Shown here: piece by piece, positions 45,582 to 55,278 of the stretch
Layout: every line of letters begins with the position of its first letter
Position numbering within the stretch: position 1 is the stretch's first letter
Assembly (NCBI GenBank): GCA_019912395.1
Contig: JAIOIH010000066.1
Span: 35,227-99,226, forward strand
Source: Flavobacteriales bacterium
GTDB taxonomy: Bacteria > Bacteroidota > Bacteroidia > Flavobacteriales_F > PHOS-HE28
Length of the DNA: 64,000 nucleotides
Direction: 5' to 3'
Made by a program: the position numbers and the translations under genes
Notes under the pieces: model-generated
The model's input: the letters and a program-made list of their open reading frames with translations, nothing else
What the model was told of the DNA's origin: nothing
Databases searched by the model: none

Positions 45582-45690
45582 TCCGTAACCGCGTGGCCGG
45601 AAGGTTAGCTGCGGAACTGCCTGCTGACAAGGCCGCAGAGATGATGCCGGATCAGAAATCGAGGTACAGTGCGAACAGGATTGGACGGCT

Positions 45691-46392
45691 TCACGCCTCC
45701 GTCACCACCCCGATCGTCTTTACCACGAAGCCCAGTGCCATATCGAACTGCTCCGTGGCGGTGAGGTCGCTGTTGTCGATCTCCATGGCGTCCGGGGCTT
45801 TCTGCAGGGGGGCGGCCTCGCGTTTGGTATCGTCCTCGTCGCGGCGTTCGATGTTCTCCAAAACGCTGGCGTAGTCCACTTCCACGCCCCGACCCTTGAG
45901 CTCCAAGTAACGGCGCCGCGCACGCACTTCCGGACGGGCGGTCATGTAGAACTTCACTTCGGCATCGGGGAATACAACCGTGCCGATGTCGCGTCCGTCC
46001 ATCACCACGCCACCGTCCTTGCCCAAGGCTTGTTGCAACTGCACCAGCTTGGCACGCACTTCCGGGACCGGGCTCACCAGCGTTACATGCCGGCTCACCT
46101 CCATGCCGCGGATCTTGTGCTCCACATTGCGGCCGTCGAGCCAGGTCTCGCTGCGTTGGGAAGCATCATCATGCTTGAAGCTGATATCGATCTTGTCCAG
46201 CACTCGCAAGAGGTTTTCCTTGTCCAGCTTGCCGTCCACCACCAGGCCGTTCTCGATCACGTACAGCGCGATGGCGCGGTACATGGCCCCACTATCGATA
46301 TAGGTATAGCCCAAGTGGTGCGCCAATTGCTTGGCCAACGTGCTCTTTCCGCAACTGCTGAACCCGTCGATGGCGATGTTGATGCGGCGCAT
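45691..46392 (-). CDS. cmk: Cytidylate kinase
   Basis: A 233-residue (d)CMP kinase that makes CDP and dCDP from ATP. The P-loop is AIDGFSSCGKSTLAK (residues 7-21), the NMP-binding segment is YIDSGAMYRAIAL, the conserved VVMDGRDIGTVVFPDAEVK follows, and the lid is RARRRYLELKGRG. The size is normal for the bacterial type. It starts at ATG 46392; the longer frame runs into intergenic repeats. It faces away from PorQ across a 210-base repeat-bearing gap. Confidence 0.95.
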   Translation of the reverse strand: MRRINIAIDGFSSCGKSTLAKQLAHHLGYTYIDSGAMYRAIALYVIENGLVVDGKLDKENLLRVLDKIDISFKHDDASQRSETWLDGRNVEHKIRGMEVSRHVTLVSPVPEVRAKLVQLQQALGKDGGVVMDGRDIGTVVFPDAEVKFYMTARPEVRARRRYLELKGRGVEVDYASVLENIERRDEDDTKREAAPLQKAPDAMEIDNSDLTATEQFDMALGFVVKTIGVVTEA

Positions 46393-46429
46393 GGGTGCGC
46401 TAAAATACGGGACGGGAGTTGAGGAGATA

Positions 46430-46603
46430 AGCCGCCGAGGCGCAGAGCGTGCCTGCAGCAGCCTGGGGTGCGGAGAAATGCACATAAAGGTGCGAGGGAG
46501 AAAGGGACCCGCCTTCACGAAGCCTTGGGAAGATGAATTGAGAGGGTGAAGGATGGCAGACGATAGCAGGCGGATTTCCTTCCGTGCCTCTGTGGTGAAA
46601 AAC
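46430..46603. repeat. Dispersed intergenic repeat units, both orientations
   Basis: GCCGAGGCGCAGAGCGT near 46432 is the reverse complement of the CTCTGCGCCTCGGC-type unit seen at 1078 and 38512. GTGCCTCTGTGGT at 46584-46596 is identical to 1137-1149. Both lie between cmk and the porQ stop. Confidence 0.55.
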
Positions 46604-47658
46604 TAACCTGCGGTTTTCCGCTTCAGGTCCGCGAAGCGCAATGCCAACGTAAAGGTGTTGCTGGCACCCGCAAGGTTGAACTGCGCATAGCTGTAGCTCA
46701 CGATCACGCGGCTCACCTTCAGGCCGATGCCAAAGCTCACGCCGGACAAGCCGGGCTTCACGTCCACGGCCAACTCCTGCCGACGGCGATAATTATAACC
46801 CAGCCGCAGCATGAAGTTGGGTCCGAAGAGGATCTCCGCGTTTGGAACGATGTGCAACAACGCGCGATCCACGGTGGTCACCTTCTTCACGATGGCCTCA
46901 CCGGTGGTGGGATCGATCTGGGTCTGCTCGTTCGGGTCGTCATAGGTTAGGTCCCACTGCTGGAGATTGTCGATGGAAAGGCCCAGGCGAAAGGGCGCAT
47001 GGCGAAACTTGTACGTGGCGGCAAGCTGGGCTTGGAACGGGAGCTTTTCCTTGGTGTCCGTATATCCGCTGCTTACGAAGCCGATGTTGCGCAAGGTGGC
47101 CGCAACCGTGAGGCCAAGGGCCTTCTTCACATAGACGCCTCCGATGTCCGCAGCCCAACCCGTGGCGGTGTAGGAATCAAGGTTCGAAGTGATGAATTTC
47201 AGGTTGACGCCCATGCTGAAGACGCTATCGATCGCACGACCCGCGCCCACCTGCACCACGTATTCACCTGCCTTGAATTCGCCTTGGTCCATGCCTGTTT
47301 CATCCCGGCGGGTGAATGTGCCATAGTCGACGTACTGCATAGAGCCGCTGAGCGTGATCTTGCTGCTGTCCAAGTGGTGCGCGTAAGCGGCATAGCCGAT
47401 GTTGATGCCGTCCACATACGGCATGTAGCTCAGTGCGACCTGCTTGGCCATGGAGGAGTTGAGCAGTGCCGGGTTGAAAAGGCCGAGGTTGATGTCGTTG
47501 TCATACACCGCCACCGGGGAGCCTCCAAGGCCGGAGATCCGTGCTGAACTCGGAATATCGAGCACGCGGAATACAGTGGATCCACCAAGTTGGGCATGGA
47601 CCGGCACCAGGATGGAAAGGAGCGGAAGGGCAACAAGAAGGCGTACGGGCTTTCGCAT
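46603..47658 (-). CDS. porQ: Type IX secretion system protein PorQ
   Basis: A 351-residue outer-membrane beta-barrel protein of the PorV/PorQ group. The signal peptide (MRKPVRLLVALPLLSILVPV) is followed by the typical PorQ opening GGSTVFRVLDIPSSARISGL. DNDINLGLFNPALLN follows, then repeated strands with Gly and aromatic girdles, and the C-terminal FTLALRFADLKRK. PorQ is required in many Bacteroidota for full export of T9SS cargo such as the sorting-domain proteins found here. It is 59 bases downstream of queA on the same strand; a TATCTTGC word in that gap may be its -7 element. Confidence 0.9.
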   Translation of the reverse strand: MRKPVRLLVALPLLSILVPVHAQLGGSTVFRVLDIPSSARISGLGGSPVAVYDNDINLGLFNPALLNSSMAKQVALSYMPYVDGINIGYAAYAHHLDSSKITLSGSMQYVDYGTFTRRDETGMDQGEFKAGEYVVQVGAGRAIDSVFSMGVNLKFITSNLDSYTATGWAADIGGVYVKKALGLTVAATLRNIGFVSSGYTDTKEKLPFQAQLAATYKFRHAPFRLGLSIDNLQQWDLTYDDPNEQTQIDPTTGEAIVKKVTTVDRALLHIVPNAEILFGPNFMLRLGYNYRRRQELAVDVKPGLSGVSFGIGLKVSRVIVSYSYAQFNLAGASNTFTLALRFADLKRKTAG

Positions 47659-47717
47659 ATCGGGTCACATGTCGCGATGGGAACGCAAGATAGGCGCGGG
47701 TAGTATTCGGTACTGCT

Positions 47718-48965
47718 TCATGTTTTACGCCATAGTAACGATCCGTCCCCGTAACTGAGGAAGCGATAGCCATGGGCCAAGGCATGAGCATAGATATTGC
47801 GCCATTCGGTGCCGATCAGTGCGGCCACCAGGAGGAGCAGCGTGCTTCGGGGCTGGTGGAAATTGGTGATCAGCCCGTCCGCCAGGCGGAATTCGTAACC
47901 AGGAGCGATCAACAATCGCGTGGACCCGGCCACCGTGTCCAAGTCGTGTCGGTCCAACCATGCCAGCACGGACTTCAGTGCCTTCCCCGCGTTTACCAAC
48001 GGTGCGTCAGCGTAGGGACGCCATTGTTCCACATCCAACTGTGCCGGATCATTCCCGTTCGCCACCTCCGCGCCGAACCAATAGAGGCTCTCAATGGTGC
48101 GCATGGCCGTGGTGCCCACCGGCACGATCGGACCTTTCCCGATCTGCCCCAGCAGCGTCTCCACCGTGCTGCGCGGAACCCGTACCTGCTCACTGTGCAT
48201 GGCATGGTCACGCATCGTTGTGCTCTTCACCGGCAGGAATGTTCCCGCGCCCACATGCAAGGTGACGCGTGAAGTGGCGATGCCCTTTTGTGCAATGGCC
48301 TCCATCATCTCCGGCGTGAAATGCAGACTGGCAGTGGGCGCTGCCACCGAACCGGGGTGAATGCCGAACACCGTGTTATAGCGCCGATCATCGCTTGGCT
48401 CCACCGCTCGGCGCATGTAGGGCGGCAACGGAACATCCCCGAAATGATCGAGCTGATCGATGAACGCGCCTTCGCCCTCCCAACTGAACTCGATGAGATG
48501 CTCCCCGTCCCGCAGGTCCTTGCGTTCGGCCTTCAAGCTGTGCCCTTCCTTTTCCGACAGCAGCTCCTCCCCTTTCCAGCGCTTGGCATTGCCCATCATG
48601 CACCACCAGCGCACGGGCGAGGTCCGGTTGAGCGCCTCTTCCATGGGCCGGTCCAATGCCGGCGAGAGCACCATGCACTCGATCAACGCCCCGGTGCTGC
48701 GACGAAAGGCGATACGTGCATGCACCACGCGGGTGTCGTTCAAAACCAACAAGGTGTTCCCGGGCAACTCCTCGGGCAGGTTCGTGAATCGCCGGTCGGT
48801 GATCTCTCCCTCGCGATGGACGAGCAATTTGGCGGCATCCCGCTCGGCCAAGGGATGCTGTGCGATCCGATCCTCCGGCAATGCATAGGTGAGGTCCGTG
48901 ATGGCGATCGACCTCGGATCCGTGTGTTGCGCCTGCCGGTCGGCACGGGTTCGTTCCCCTCCCAT
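47718..48965 (-). CDS. queA: S-adenosylmethionine:tRNA ribosyltransferase-isomerase
   Basis: A 415-residue enzyme of the queuosine pathway that transfers and isomerises the ribosyl group of SAM onto preQ1-tRNA. Family motifs are present: LPEDRIAQHPLAERDAAKLL at the start, LLVLNDTRVVHARI, AAPTASLHFTPEM, TLHVGAGTFLPVKS with HSEQVRVP, and the late LITNFHQPRSTLLLLVAA. It is longer than E. coli QueA (356) because of an N-terminal tail and a loop near residues 95-135 (RTSPVRWWCMMGNAKRWKG). Transcription is separated from lon by a terminator just upstream. Confidence 0.93.
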   Translation of the reverse strand: MGGERTRADRQAQHTDPRSIAITDLTYALPEDRIAQHPLAERDAAKLLVHREGEITDRRFTNLPEELPGNTLLVLNDTRVVHARIAFRRSTGALIECMVLSPALDRPMEEALNRTSPVRWWCMMGNAKRWKGEELLSEKEGHSLKAERKDLRDGEHLIEFSWEGEGAFIDQLDHFGDVPLPPYMRRAVEPSDDRRYNTVFGIHPGSVAAPTASLHFTPEMMEAIAQKGIATSRVTLHVGAGTFLPVKSTTMRDHAMHSEQVRVPRSTVETLLGQIGKGPIVPVGTTAMRTIESLYWFGAEVANGNDPAQLDVEQWRPYADAPLVNAGKALKSVLAWLDRHDLDTVAGSTRLLIAPGYEFRLADGLITNFHQPRSTLLLLVAALIGTEWRNIYAHALAHGYRFLSYGDGSLLWRKT

Positions 48966-49051
48966 CAGATCCCGGATTCAACTTGGAAGATCAGCCTGCA
49001 TTTTCAGATCAGCGCAAAGATGCACGGAATGCGCCCTGGGACCATCCGCAC

Positions 49052-49086
49052 AAAAACAAAGAAGCCGACCCTCTTGGACCGGCTTC
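49052..49086 (-). terminator. Intrinsic terminator after lon
   Basis: On the minus strand GAAGCCG and CGGCTTC (plus coordinates 49080-49086 and 49061-49067) form a perfect 7-bp stem around a 12-base loop, followed by TTTGTTTTTG. It lies between the lon stop and the queA start. Confidence 0.88.
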
Positions 49087-49104
49087 TCCCATTGGTCATG
49101 GTGA

Positions 49105-51555
49105 TCACGCCACCAACAGGGCGTGCTCCACTTTTTCCTTCAATAGAGCATGCTTCACCACGTCGATCATTTCGGTGACGTAGTGGAAGCGCATGCCCTT
49201 GACGTAGCGCGCATCGATCTCCTCGATGTCCTTGCGATTGTCCTCGCTGAGAATGATCTCCTTGATGCCTGCCCGCTTGGCCGCGAGGATCTTCTCCTTG
49301 ATGCCGCCCACGGGAAGCACTTTTCCGCGCAGGGTGAGCTCACCGGTCATCGCGAGGTACTTGCGCACTTTCTGCTGGGTGAAGGCACTGGCAATGCTGG
49401 TCAGCATGGCGATACCGGCGGAAGGTCCGTCCTTGGGCGTGGCGCCTTCCGGCACGTGGATATGGACGTTCCACCGTTTGAACACTTCCTGCTCCAGCCC
49501 GATGATATCGCTGTGCGCCTTGAGGTATTCGAGGGCGATCATCGCGCTTTCCTTCATCACGTCGCCGAGGTTGCCGGTAAGGGTGAGCTTGCCTTCGCCC
49601 TTGGTGATGCTGGTCTCCAGGAAGAGGATGTCGCCGCCGGTGGGGGTCCAGGCAAGACCTGTGACCACCCCGGCCACATCGTTGCCCTGGTACTTGTCGC
49701 GGGCATGGCTGGGCCCGTAGATCTTCACCAGGTCCGCCACGTTGATGGTGACATTGAACTTTTCCTTCAGGCCGATCTGCTTTGCCCGGTAACGCACCAG
49801 CTTGGCGATGCGCTTCTCCAAGGTGCGCACACCGCTCTCATCGGTATAGTTCTCCACGATGGCCTCCAGCAATCCCTCACCCAACTTGAATTGCTTGGCT
49901 TTGATGCCGGAACCATCCAGTTGCTTGGGCAACAGGTGGCGTTGTGCTATCTGGACCTTTTCATCGAGGGTGTAACCGTTCACCTCGATGATCTCCATGC
50001 GGTCGCGGAGGGCGGGGTGGATGGTGCTGAGGGAGTTCGCCGTGGCCACGAACATCACGCGGCTGAGGTCGTACTCCATCTCCACGTAGTTGTCGTAGAA
50101 CGCATGGTTCTGCTCGGGATCCAGCACTTCGAGCAAGGCACTGGCGGGATCGCCATGGAAGTCCTTGCCCACTTTGTCGATCTCGTCGAGGACGAAGAGC
50201 GGGTTGCTGGTGCCGGCCTTTTTCAGGCTTTGGATCAATCGGCCGGGCATGGCACCGATATAGGTCTTGCGGTGGCCGCGGATCTCCGCCTCATCATGCA
50301 GACCACCGAGGCTCATGCGCACGTATTTCCGCCCCAGGGCCTCCGCCATGCTCTTGCCCAAGCTGGTCTTGCCCACGCCGGGAGGACCGAAGAGGCAGAT
50401 GATCGGGGCTTTCATGTCGCCTTTCAGCTTGAGCACGGCGAGGTGCTCGATCAGCCGCTCCTTCACTTTTTCGAGGCCGAAGTGGTCGCGGTCAAGGACC
50501 TTTTGGGCGTTGCGCAGGTCGAACTTGTCGGAGCTGTATTCCCCCCACGGCAGTTCCAACAGCAGTTGCACGTAGTTGAACTGTACGCTGAACTCCGCTC
50601 CCGCGGGATTCATGCGCTGGAGCTTCAGGAGTTCCTTCTCGAAGAGGTCGCCCACCTTTTTTGTCCACTTCTTCTTGCTGGCCGCGGCGCGCATCTCCTC
50701 GATCTCCTGCTCGATCGGGTTGCCGCCAAGCTCGTCCTGGATCGTCTTGATCTGTTGATGCAGGAAGTATTCGCGCTGCTGCTTGTCCACCTCGGTGCGC
50801 ACCTTGCTCTGGATCTCATTCTTCATCTCCAGCATCTGCAGCTCCTTCGTCAGGTGCGCAAGCAACATGTTGGCCCGTTCACGCAGATCGGCCACCTCCA
50901 GCATGCGCTGTTTCTCGGCAACCTCGGCGTTCATGTTGCTGCTGATGAAGTTCACCAGGAAGCTGGGACTGTCAATGTTCTTTATCGCGAAGCTGGCCTC
51001 GGTGGGGATGTGCGGGCTGGCCTTGATGATGTTGGTGGCAAGGTCCTTCAAGGAGCTTACCAGTGCCTCGAATTTCTTCTCGCCCTTCTGCGGCCGTTGC
51101 TCCGCGAATTCCTTCACCTTGGCGGTGAAGTAGGGGTCGGTCTTCACCATCTCGATCATCTCAAAGCGCTTCTTGCCCTGGATCACGGCGGTGGTGCTGC
51201 CATCGGGCATGCGCAACATGCGGATGATGGTGGCGATGGTGCCGACCTTGTTGAGGTCTTTCGGCTCAGGTTCCTCGATATCCGAGTCCTTTTGGCTCAG
51301 AACGCCCAAGGTGCGGTTCCCCCGGTATACTTCCTGGATCAGCTTGATGCTCCGGTCGCGGCCCACGGTGATGGGGATCACCACACCAGGAAAGAGCACG
51401 GTGTTGCGCAACGGCAGGATGGGAAGCTCGGGCGGGGTGCTCTCCGCGTTCATCAACTCCTCATCCTCCGCCGTGATCAAGGGGATCAGTTCGGTCTCGT
51501 TGTCGATCTCCCCGGAAGCGAGGAAGGGATCGTTGCTCATCAGTATCTCGCTCAT
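49105..51555 (-). CDS. lon: ATP-dependent protease Lon
   Basis: An 816-residue cytoplasmic AAA+ serine protease that removes misfolded and regulatory proteins. The N-terminal substrate-binding domain starts [19 protein letters not shown]. The Walker A loop is [11 protein letters not shown] (about 387-397), followed by [20 protein letters not shown] and Walker [11 protein letters not shown]. The proteolytic Ser712 lies in [11 protein letters not shown] and Lys753 in [12 protein letters not shown] 51555 is used; ATG 51540 is an alternative. A -7 promoter element is present upstream and a strong terminator downstream. Confidence 0.96.
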   Translation of the reverse strand: MSEILMSNDPFLASGEIDNETELIPLITAEDEELMNAESTPPELPILPLRNTVLFPGVVIPITVGRDRSIKLIQEVYRGNRTLGVLSQKDSDIEEPEPKDLNKVGTIATIIRMLRMPDGSTTAVIQGKKRFEMIEMVKTDPYFTAKVKEFAEQRPQKGEKKFEALVSSLKDLATNIIKASPHIPTEASFAIKNIDSPSFLVNFISSNMNAEVAEKQRMLEVADLRERANMLLAHLTKELQMLEMKNEIQSKVRTEVDKQQREYFLHQQIKTIQDELGGNPIEQEIEEMRAAASKKKWTKKVGDLFEKELLKLQRMNPAGAEFSVQFNYVQLLLELPWGEYSSDKFDLRNAQKVLDRDHFGLEKVKERLIEHLAVLKLKGDMKAPIICLFGPPGVGKTSLGKSMAEALGRKYVRMSLGGLHDEAEIRGHRKTYIGAMPGRLIQSLKKAGTSNPLFVLDEIDKVGKDFHGDPASALLEVLDPEQNHAFYDNYVEMEYDLSRVMFVATANSLSTIHPALRDRMEIIEVNGYTLDEKVQIAQRHLLPKQLDGSGIKAKQFKLGEGLLEAIVENYTDESGVRTLEKRIAKLVRYRAKQIGLKEKFNVTINVADLVKIYGPSHARDKYQGNDVAGVVTGLAWTPTGGDILFLETSITKGEGKLTLTGNLGDVMKESAMIALEYLKAHSDIIGLEQEVFKRWNVHIHVPEGATPKDGPSAGIAMLTSIASAFTQQKVRKYLAMTGELTLRGKVLPVGGIKEKILAAKRAGIKEIILSEDNRKDIEEIDARYVKGMRFHYVTEMIDVVKHALLKEKVEHALLVA

Positions 51556-51581
51556 GCGAATGGTGCCAATGTGTCGGTTTC

Positions 51582-51589
51582 CAAAATTA
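51582..51589 (-). promoter_or_regulatory. -7 promoter element for lon
   Basis: The minus strand reads TAATTTTG, an exact TAnnTTTG match, 26 bases before the lon start. The nearest TTG is only 12 bases upstream, so the -33 part is uncertain. Confidence 0.5.
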
Positions 51590-51669
51590 CACTGCTTGTG
51601 CCAAGTTGAGGCACTTGCGAAGGGCGGGGTCGGCAAGGTTCATGCCGCCGCGCCGGGACTGCGAAGTTG

Positions 51670-52854
51670 TCAGCGCCTGTGGGCCTCCGTCATGTTGAAA
51701 ACGTGTTCGAGGATCGCCCGATCGACCTCAGTAAAGGGCACCTTGCGCCTTTCCATCACGGTGGCACATGTGCTGAGGGCCTTGCCCAGTGCGTAAACCT
51801 CCCCCCCGCCCCAGGAAAATGAGGGGATATGCTTGGCTGGGAACCCGCTGCCGAGGACATTGGCGCAAACGCCTGCCACGGTGCCGGTATTGAACATGGT
51901 GTTGATGCCGCTCTTGGCATGGTCCCCCATCACCAAACCCAGAAATTGTTGACCTGTGGCCATGAGTGCTTCATGGGCGTAGCTCCACGCCTTCACTTCG
52001 CCATAGGTGTTCTTCAGGTTGCTGGTGTTGGTATCTGCGCCAAGGTTGCACCATTCACCCAGCACACTATTGCCGAGGAAGCCATCATGCCCCTTGTTGC
52101 TGTAGCCGTGGATAACACTGTTGTTCACTTCTCCGCCCACGCGGCTTTCCGGTCCAAAGCTACAGGCGCCGTAGACCTTCGCGCCCATCTTCAGTTGTGC
52201 ATGATCGCCCAATGCGAGCGGCCCTCGGACCATGCAGCCTTCCATCACCTCGGCCCCCCGGCCGATGTATATGGGTCCGTTCGCGGTGTTCAGCATGGCG
52301 GCCTCCACCTTCGCATCCGCTTCGAGAAAGATCAAGCGTGGATCACCGATCACGGTGTTCAACGCACTGAGGCTCTCGCTGCGCCGACCTTCGGTGATGA
52401 AGGCGAAGTCCGAGCGGATGGCCGTCCCGCAGTGCTGGAAGATGTGCCAGGGGCGTTCAATGATCGTGACGGTTCCCACAAATTCCCGCGGATTCAAATA
52501 GGCCGGTGCCACGGTCCAATCCATTTCGGCAACGTGTGCGGAACTGCCCGGGGAGAAGGCCAAGGGCCGCCCTGCCTGCAGCAGCACCTCCCCCGGCTCC
52601 ATATCGATCACCGCAGCCACCAGCTCCGCTGTGGGCAACGCTCCGCCCAGGACCTCCCACGTCCGATCACCCTTTACCGCCGGGAATTTCTCCCGCAGAT
52701 AGGGCTCGGTCCTGAAGCCTGTGGGCATCCCGGAAATGCGTTTCCACATTTCGGCGATGGAATGAATGCCCACACGCAGGGCACCCACCGGGCGGGTGTA
52801 GGTCAACGGAAGCAGGTGCTGATGTAGCCCCGCATCGGATAGAAGGATGGCCAT
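51670..52854 (-). CDS. GlmU-like sugar nucleotidyltransferase/acyltransferase family protein
   Basis: A 394-residue protein. The N-terminal half corresponds to the nucleotidyltransferase-like region of Bacteroidota GlmU-like proteins, with the opening DAGLHQHLLPLTYTRPVGAL and a conserved Arg/Pro-rich loop. The C-terminal half is a left-handed beta-helix of hexapeptide repeats (IYIGRGAEVMEGCMVRGPLA, IGRG..., FLGNSVLGEWCNLGADTN), ending SGINTMFNTGTVAGVCANV. It is probably involved in UDP-GlcNAc or related sugar-nucleotide synthesis, but classic GlmU motifs (GxGTRM) are absent, so activity is uncertain. ATG 52854 fits the family start. Confidence 0.8.
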   Translation of the reverse strand: MAILLSDAGLHQHLLPLTYTRPVGALRVGIHSIAEMWKRISGMPTGFRTEPYLREKFPAVKGDRTWEVLGGALPTAELVAAVIDMEPGEVLLQAGRPLAFSPGSSAHVAEMDWTVAPAYLNPREFVGTVTIIERPWHIFQHCGTAIRSDFAFITEGRRSESLSALNTVIGDPRLIFLEADAKVEAAMLNTANGPIYIGRGAEVMEGCMVRGPLALGDHAQLKMGAKVYGACSFGPESRVGGEVNNSVIHGYSNKGHDGFLGNSVLGEWCNLGADTNTSNLKNTYGEVKAWSYAHEALMATGQQFLGLVMGDHAKSGINTMFNTGTVAGVCANVLGSGFPAKHIPSFSWGGGEVYALGKALSTCATVMERRKVPFTEVDRAILEHVFNMTEAHRR

Positions 52855-52945
52855 GGAATGAGATCTGAGACGCAAAGTTCACCGTTCGCGCGGAACAATC
52901 CATCTCGTCGCGCACTTCCCCTTTGGTGCGGGACGAATTTTTCCC

Positions 52946-54349
52946 TTATCCGGGAAGGAATGCGGTCACAAGGGCATATGTCCCCGCTGCCAGCAACGCG
53001 CTTACCGGAATGGTGATGATCCACGCCCAGAGAAGATTGATGGTAACACCCCAGCGCACGGCGCTCAGCCGTTTGGTCGCCCCCACCCCGATGATGGCAC
53101 CCGTGATGGTGTGCGTGGTGCTCACCGGAATGCCCATTTGTTCCGTGAGGTAGAGCGTAATGGCACCGCCGCTTTCAGCACATACGCCCTCCAGCGGGGT
53201 CACCTTGGTGATGCGCGTGCCCATGGTCTTGATGATCTTCCAGCCTCCGCTCAAGGTGCCCAGGCTGATCATGGTGTAGCACGCCAGCGGCACCCAGTTC
53301 GGCATGTCCTTGAAATCCGTGATATTGCCGTTGGCGATCAGGGCTGCGGCAATAATGCCCATCACCTTTTGTGCATCGTTGCCGCCATGCCCTATGCTCA
53401 CGGCTGCGGATGATGCCAGCTGCAAGCGCTTGAACATCTTGGCCATGCTGAACGCATTGGGCGTGCGCACTTTCTCCACGTAGATATAGGTGAGGCAGTA
53501 CAGGGCAATGAAGAACATCATGCCGTAGCGGATCCAGCGATTGTCACCATTGGCAATGGCACGCTCCAGTTTGGCCTTGTCCAGACCAGGGTCAACTTCC
53601 TTAATGATCAGGTTGGCCACCCCCTCCGCACCCTTTTTGGGATACATGGCAAGGTATGGCTCCGCCTCCTCAAACTTGTACCGCGCTGAATCAAGTTCCG
53701 CTTGGTAGGAGGGATCCAGGAGTACTTGCTCCTCCAGGTCGTGTATCCCCATGGCAGCGGACAGATTGCGGTGCATTTTTCCATCCTGCAGATGGATGAA
53801 GAGGAACCAAGTGAAAATACCGGTAAGCACGATGAGGCTCACTCGGAACCAAGTGTTCTCCACCAAGGTGACCAGCGAGATGAACATGCTGATCGCCATG
53901 CCCAGGACGGGTGCAAGGAAAATGAAGGCGACGATGGTGAGGATCATGGTGCTCTCCACCACATCCGCGAACGTGAGTCCGCTGTGGTTCATGAACGCAT
54001 GCGTGAGCGCTGCTCCCGCAAAGCCACCGATCAAGGTGTGGGAGCTACTGCTTGGGATCCCATACCACCACGTAAGCAGGTTCCAGATGATCGCAGCGAT
54101 AAGTCCACTAAGGATCACCGGCAGGGTGATGTACTCTTGGTGGACCGTTTTGCTGATGGTGTTGGCCACCGCATGATCCTTGAAGATGAAGTATGCCGCA
54201 AAATTGAACATCGCCGCCCACAACACCGCTTGAAAAGGAGTAAGCACCTTGGTGCTCACGATCGTGGCAATGGAGTTGGCAGCATCGTGGAAACCATTGA
54301 TGTAGTCGAACACCAAGGCCAGGATGATGACGACCACCAACAGGCTCAT
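52946..54349 (-). CDS. Inorganic phosphate transporter, PiT family
   Basis: A 467-residue integral membrane protein that imports phosphate as a metal-phosphate complex with protons or sodium. The duplicated PiT signatures are visible: YINGFHDAANSIATIVST near the N-terminus and IGHGGNDAQKVMGI in the second half, with GIPSSSSHTLIGG and GIPVSTTHTITGA as paired pore motifs. A charged central loop of about 100 residues (DLEEQVLLDPSYQAELDSAR) splits the two halves. It lies 130 bases downstream of a DUF47 gene, the standard pit/DUF47 arrangement. Confidence 0.93.
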   Translation of the reverse strand: MSLLVVVIILALVFDYINGFHDAANSIATIVSTKVLTPFQAVLWAAMFNFAAYFIFKDHAVANTISKTVHQEYITLPVILSGLIAAIIWNLLTWWYGIPSSSSHTLIGGFAGAALTHAFMNHSGLTFADVVESTMILTIVAFIFLAPVLGMAISMFISLVTLVENTWFRVSLIVLTGIFTWFLFIHLQDGKMHRNLSAAMGIHDLEEQVLLDPSYQAELDSARYKFEEAEPYLAMYPKKGAEGVANLIIKEVDPGLDKAKLERAIANGDNRWIRYGMMFFIALYCLTYIYVEKVRTPNAFSMAKMFKRLQLASSAAVSIGHGGNDAQKVMGIIAAALIANGNITDFKDMPNWVPLACYTMISLGTLSGGWKIIKTMGTRITKVTPLEGVCAESGGAITLYLTEQMGIPVSTTHTITGAIIGVGATKRLSAVRWGVTINLLWAWIITIPVSALLAAGTYALVTAFLPG

Positions 54350-54479
54350 GCCGAAAGGGAAGATATCCAGGTGAAGATCACAGGGGTCCCGGTCCGGGCA
54401 AACCGGTCGGGATGGCCCACGCACACCGGGTGCACCCTGGGCGTCCAATTCGCATGAGCGGCTCCGCACCGATCTTCCA

Positions 54480-55124
54480 TCAAGCGTATTTGAGCATGAT
54501 CGATTCGATCACGTTGGCCACATCCTCGCATTTGTCCGTAGCCGACTCCAACATCATGTAGGTGTCACGCATCTTGATCAAGTGGATCGCATCCTTCTCG
54601 TTGGCGAAGAGGTGCTCAATGGCCGCGTTATAGACCTCGTCCGCCTCATTCTCCATACTGTTCACATCGATCACGAACTGATGGTGGGCGTTGGGCTTGT
54701 TGAGGTCCCGGAGGTGATGCACCGCCATCTGTACGATCTTCGATCCTTCGTTCACCAAACGCGCAAGCTCACGGCACGTCTCATCCGGTTTCTCGATGTG
54801 GAAGAGCTCAAGGTTCTTGGCGCTGGCGAGGATATAGTCCGCCACGTCATCGAGGCTCCCGGCCAAGGAGTGAATGTCTTCGCGATCGATGGGCGTGATG
54901 AAGTTCCGGGCAAGCTCCTTGAAGATGGTGTGCGTTAGGTCGTCGTTGGCACGCTCTTGAAGCACCAATCTTTCCAACAGGGCCGTGCGGTGCGCCCCTG
55001 GCTCGGAGGCCATGATCAGCACAAGGTCCTCGCTCATCTTGAGCACGTTCGCCGCCGATGCCTCAAAGTGATAGAAGAACACCTTGTCCTTGGGCTTGAA
55101 CAGGCGAAAGAACGCTCCGATCAT
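54480..55124 (-). CDS. DUF47 (PhoU-like, Pit accessory) protein
   Basis: A 214-residue all-helical cytoplasmic protein of the DUF47/TIGR00153 family, distantly related to PhoU. It has the usual start MIGAFFRLFKPKDKVFFYHF, conserved ERANDDLTHTIFKELARNFI with ITPIDREDIHSLAGSLDDVADYI split across it, and a C-terminal MMLESATDKCEDVANVIESI. Members bind metals and modulate the adjacent low-affinity phosphate transporter. It is first in the DUF47-PiT unit, preceded by a TACATTTG -7 element. Confidence 0.92.
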   Translation of the reverse strand: MIGAFFRLFKPKDKVFFYHFEASAANVLKMSEDLVLIMASEPGAHRTALLERLVLQERANDDLTHTIFKELARNFITPIDREDIHSLAGSLDDVADYILASAKNLELFHIEKPDETCRELARLVNEGSKIVQMAVHHLRDLNKPNAHHQFVIDVNSMENEADEVYNAAIEHLFANEKDAIHLIKMRDTYMMLESATDKCEDVANVIESIMLKYA

Positions 55125-55145
55125 CGTGTTTCTGCTTTTCGCGGC

Positions 55146-55172
55146 CAAATGTAGCCGAGAGCACGAGTTCAA
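55146..55172 (-). promoter_or_regulatory. Promoter for the DUF47-PiT unit
   Basis: On the minus strand TTG (55172-55170) and TACATTTG (55153-55146) are separated by 16 bases, a little under the usual 19. The -7 match is exact and ends 21 bases before the DUF47 start. Confidence 0.5.
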
Positions 55173-55278
55173 GCCCGACCGTTTTCTTTCTTATCGCGAG
55201 GGTAACCCCCACGGCCGGTGCCAGTACGATGATTAGGTTCGCATCTTCCACCTGAACAAAATCCTTCGGCAGGAACGC

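Noticed and set aside
51589..51606. TTGGCAC word upstream of lon resembling a sigma-54 -24 element
   Set aside because: No GC at the required -12 spacing; the TAATTTTG -7 element explains transcription better.
49150..51609. Plus-strand open frame of about 819 codons opposite lon
   Set aside because: Antisense shadow of lon; no family motifs, whereas the minus strand encodes an intact Lon.
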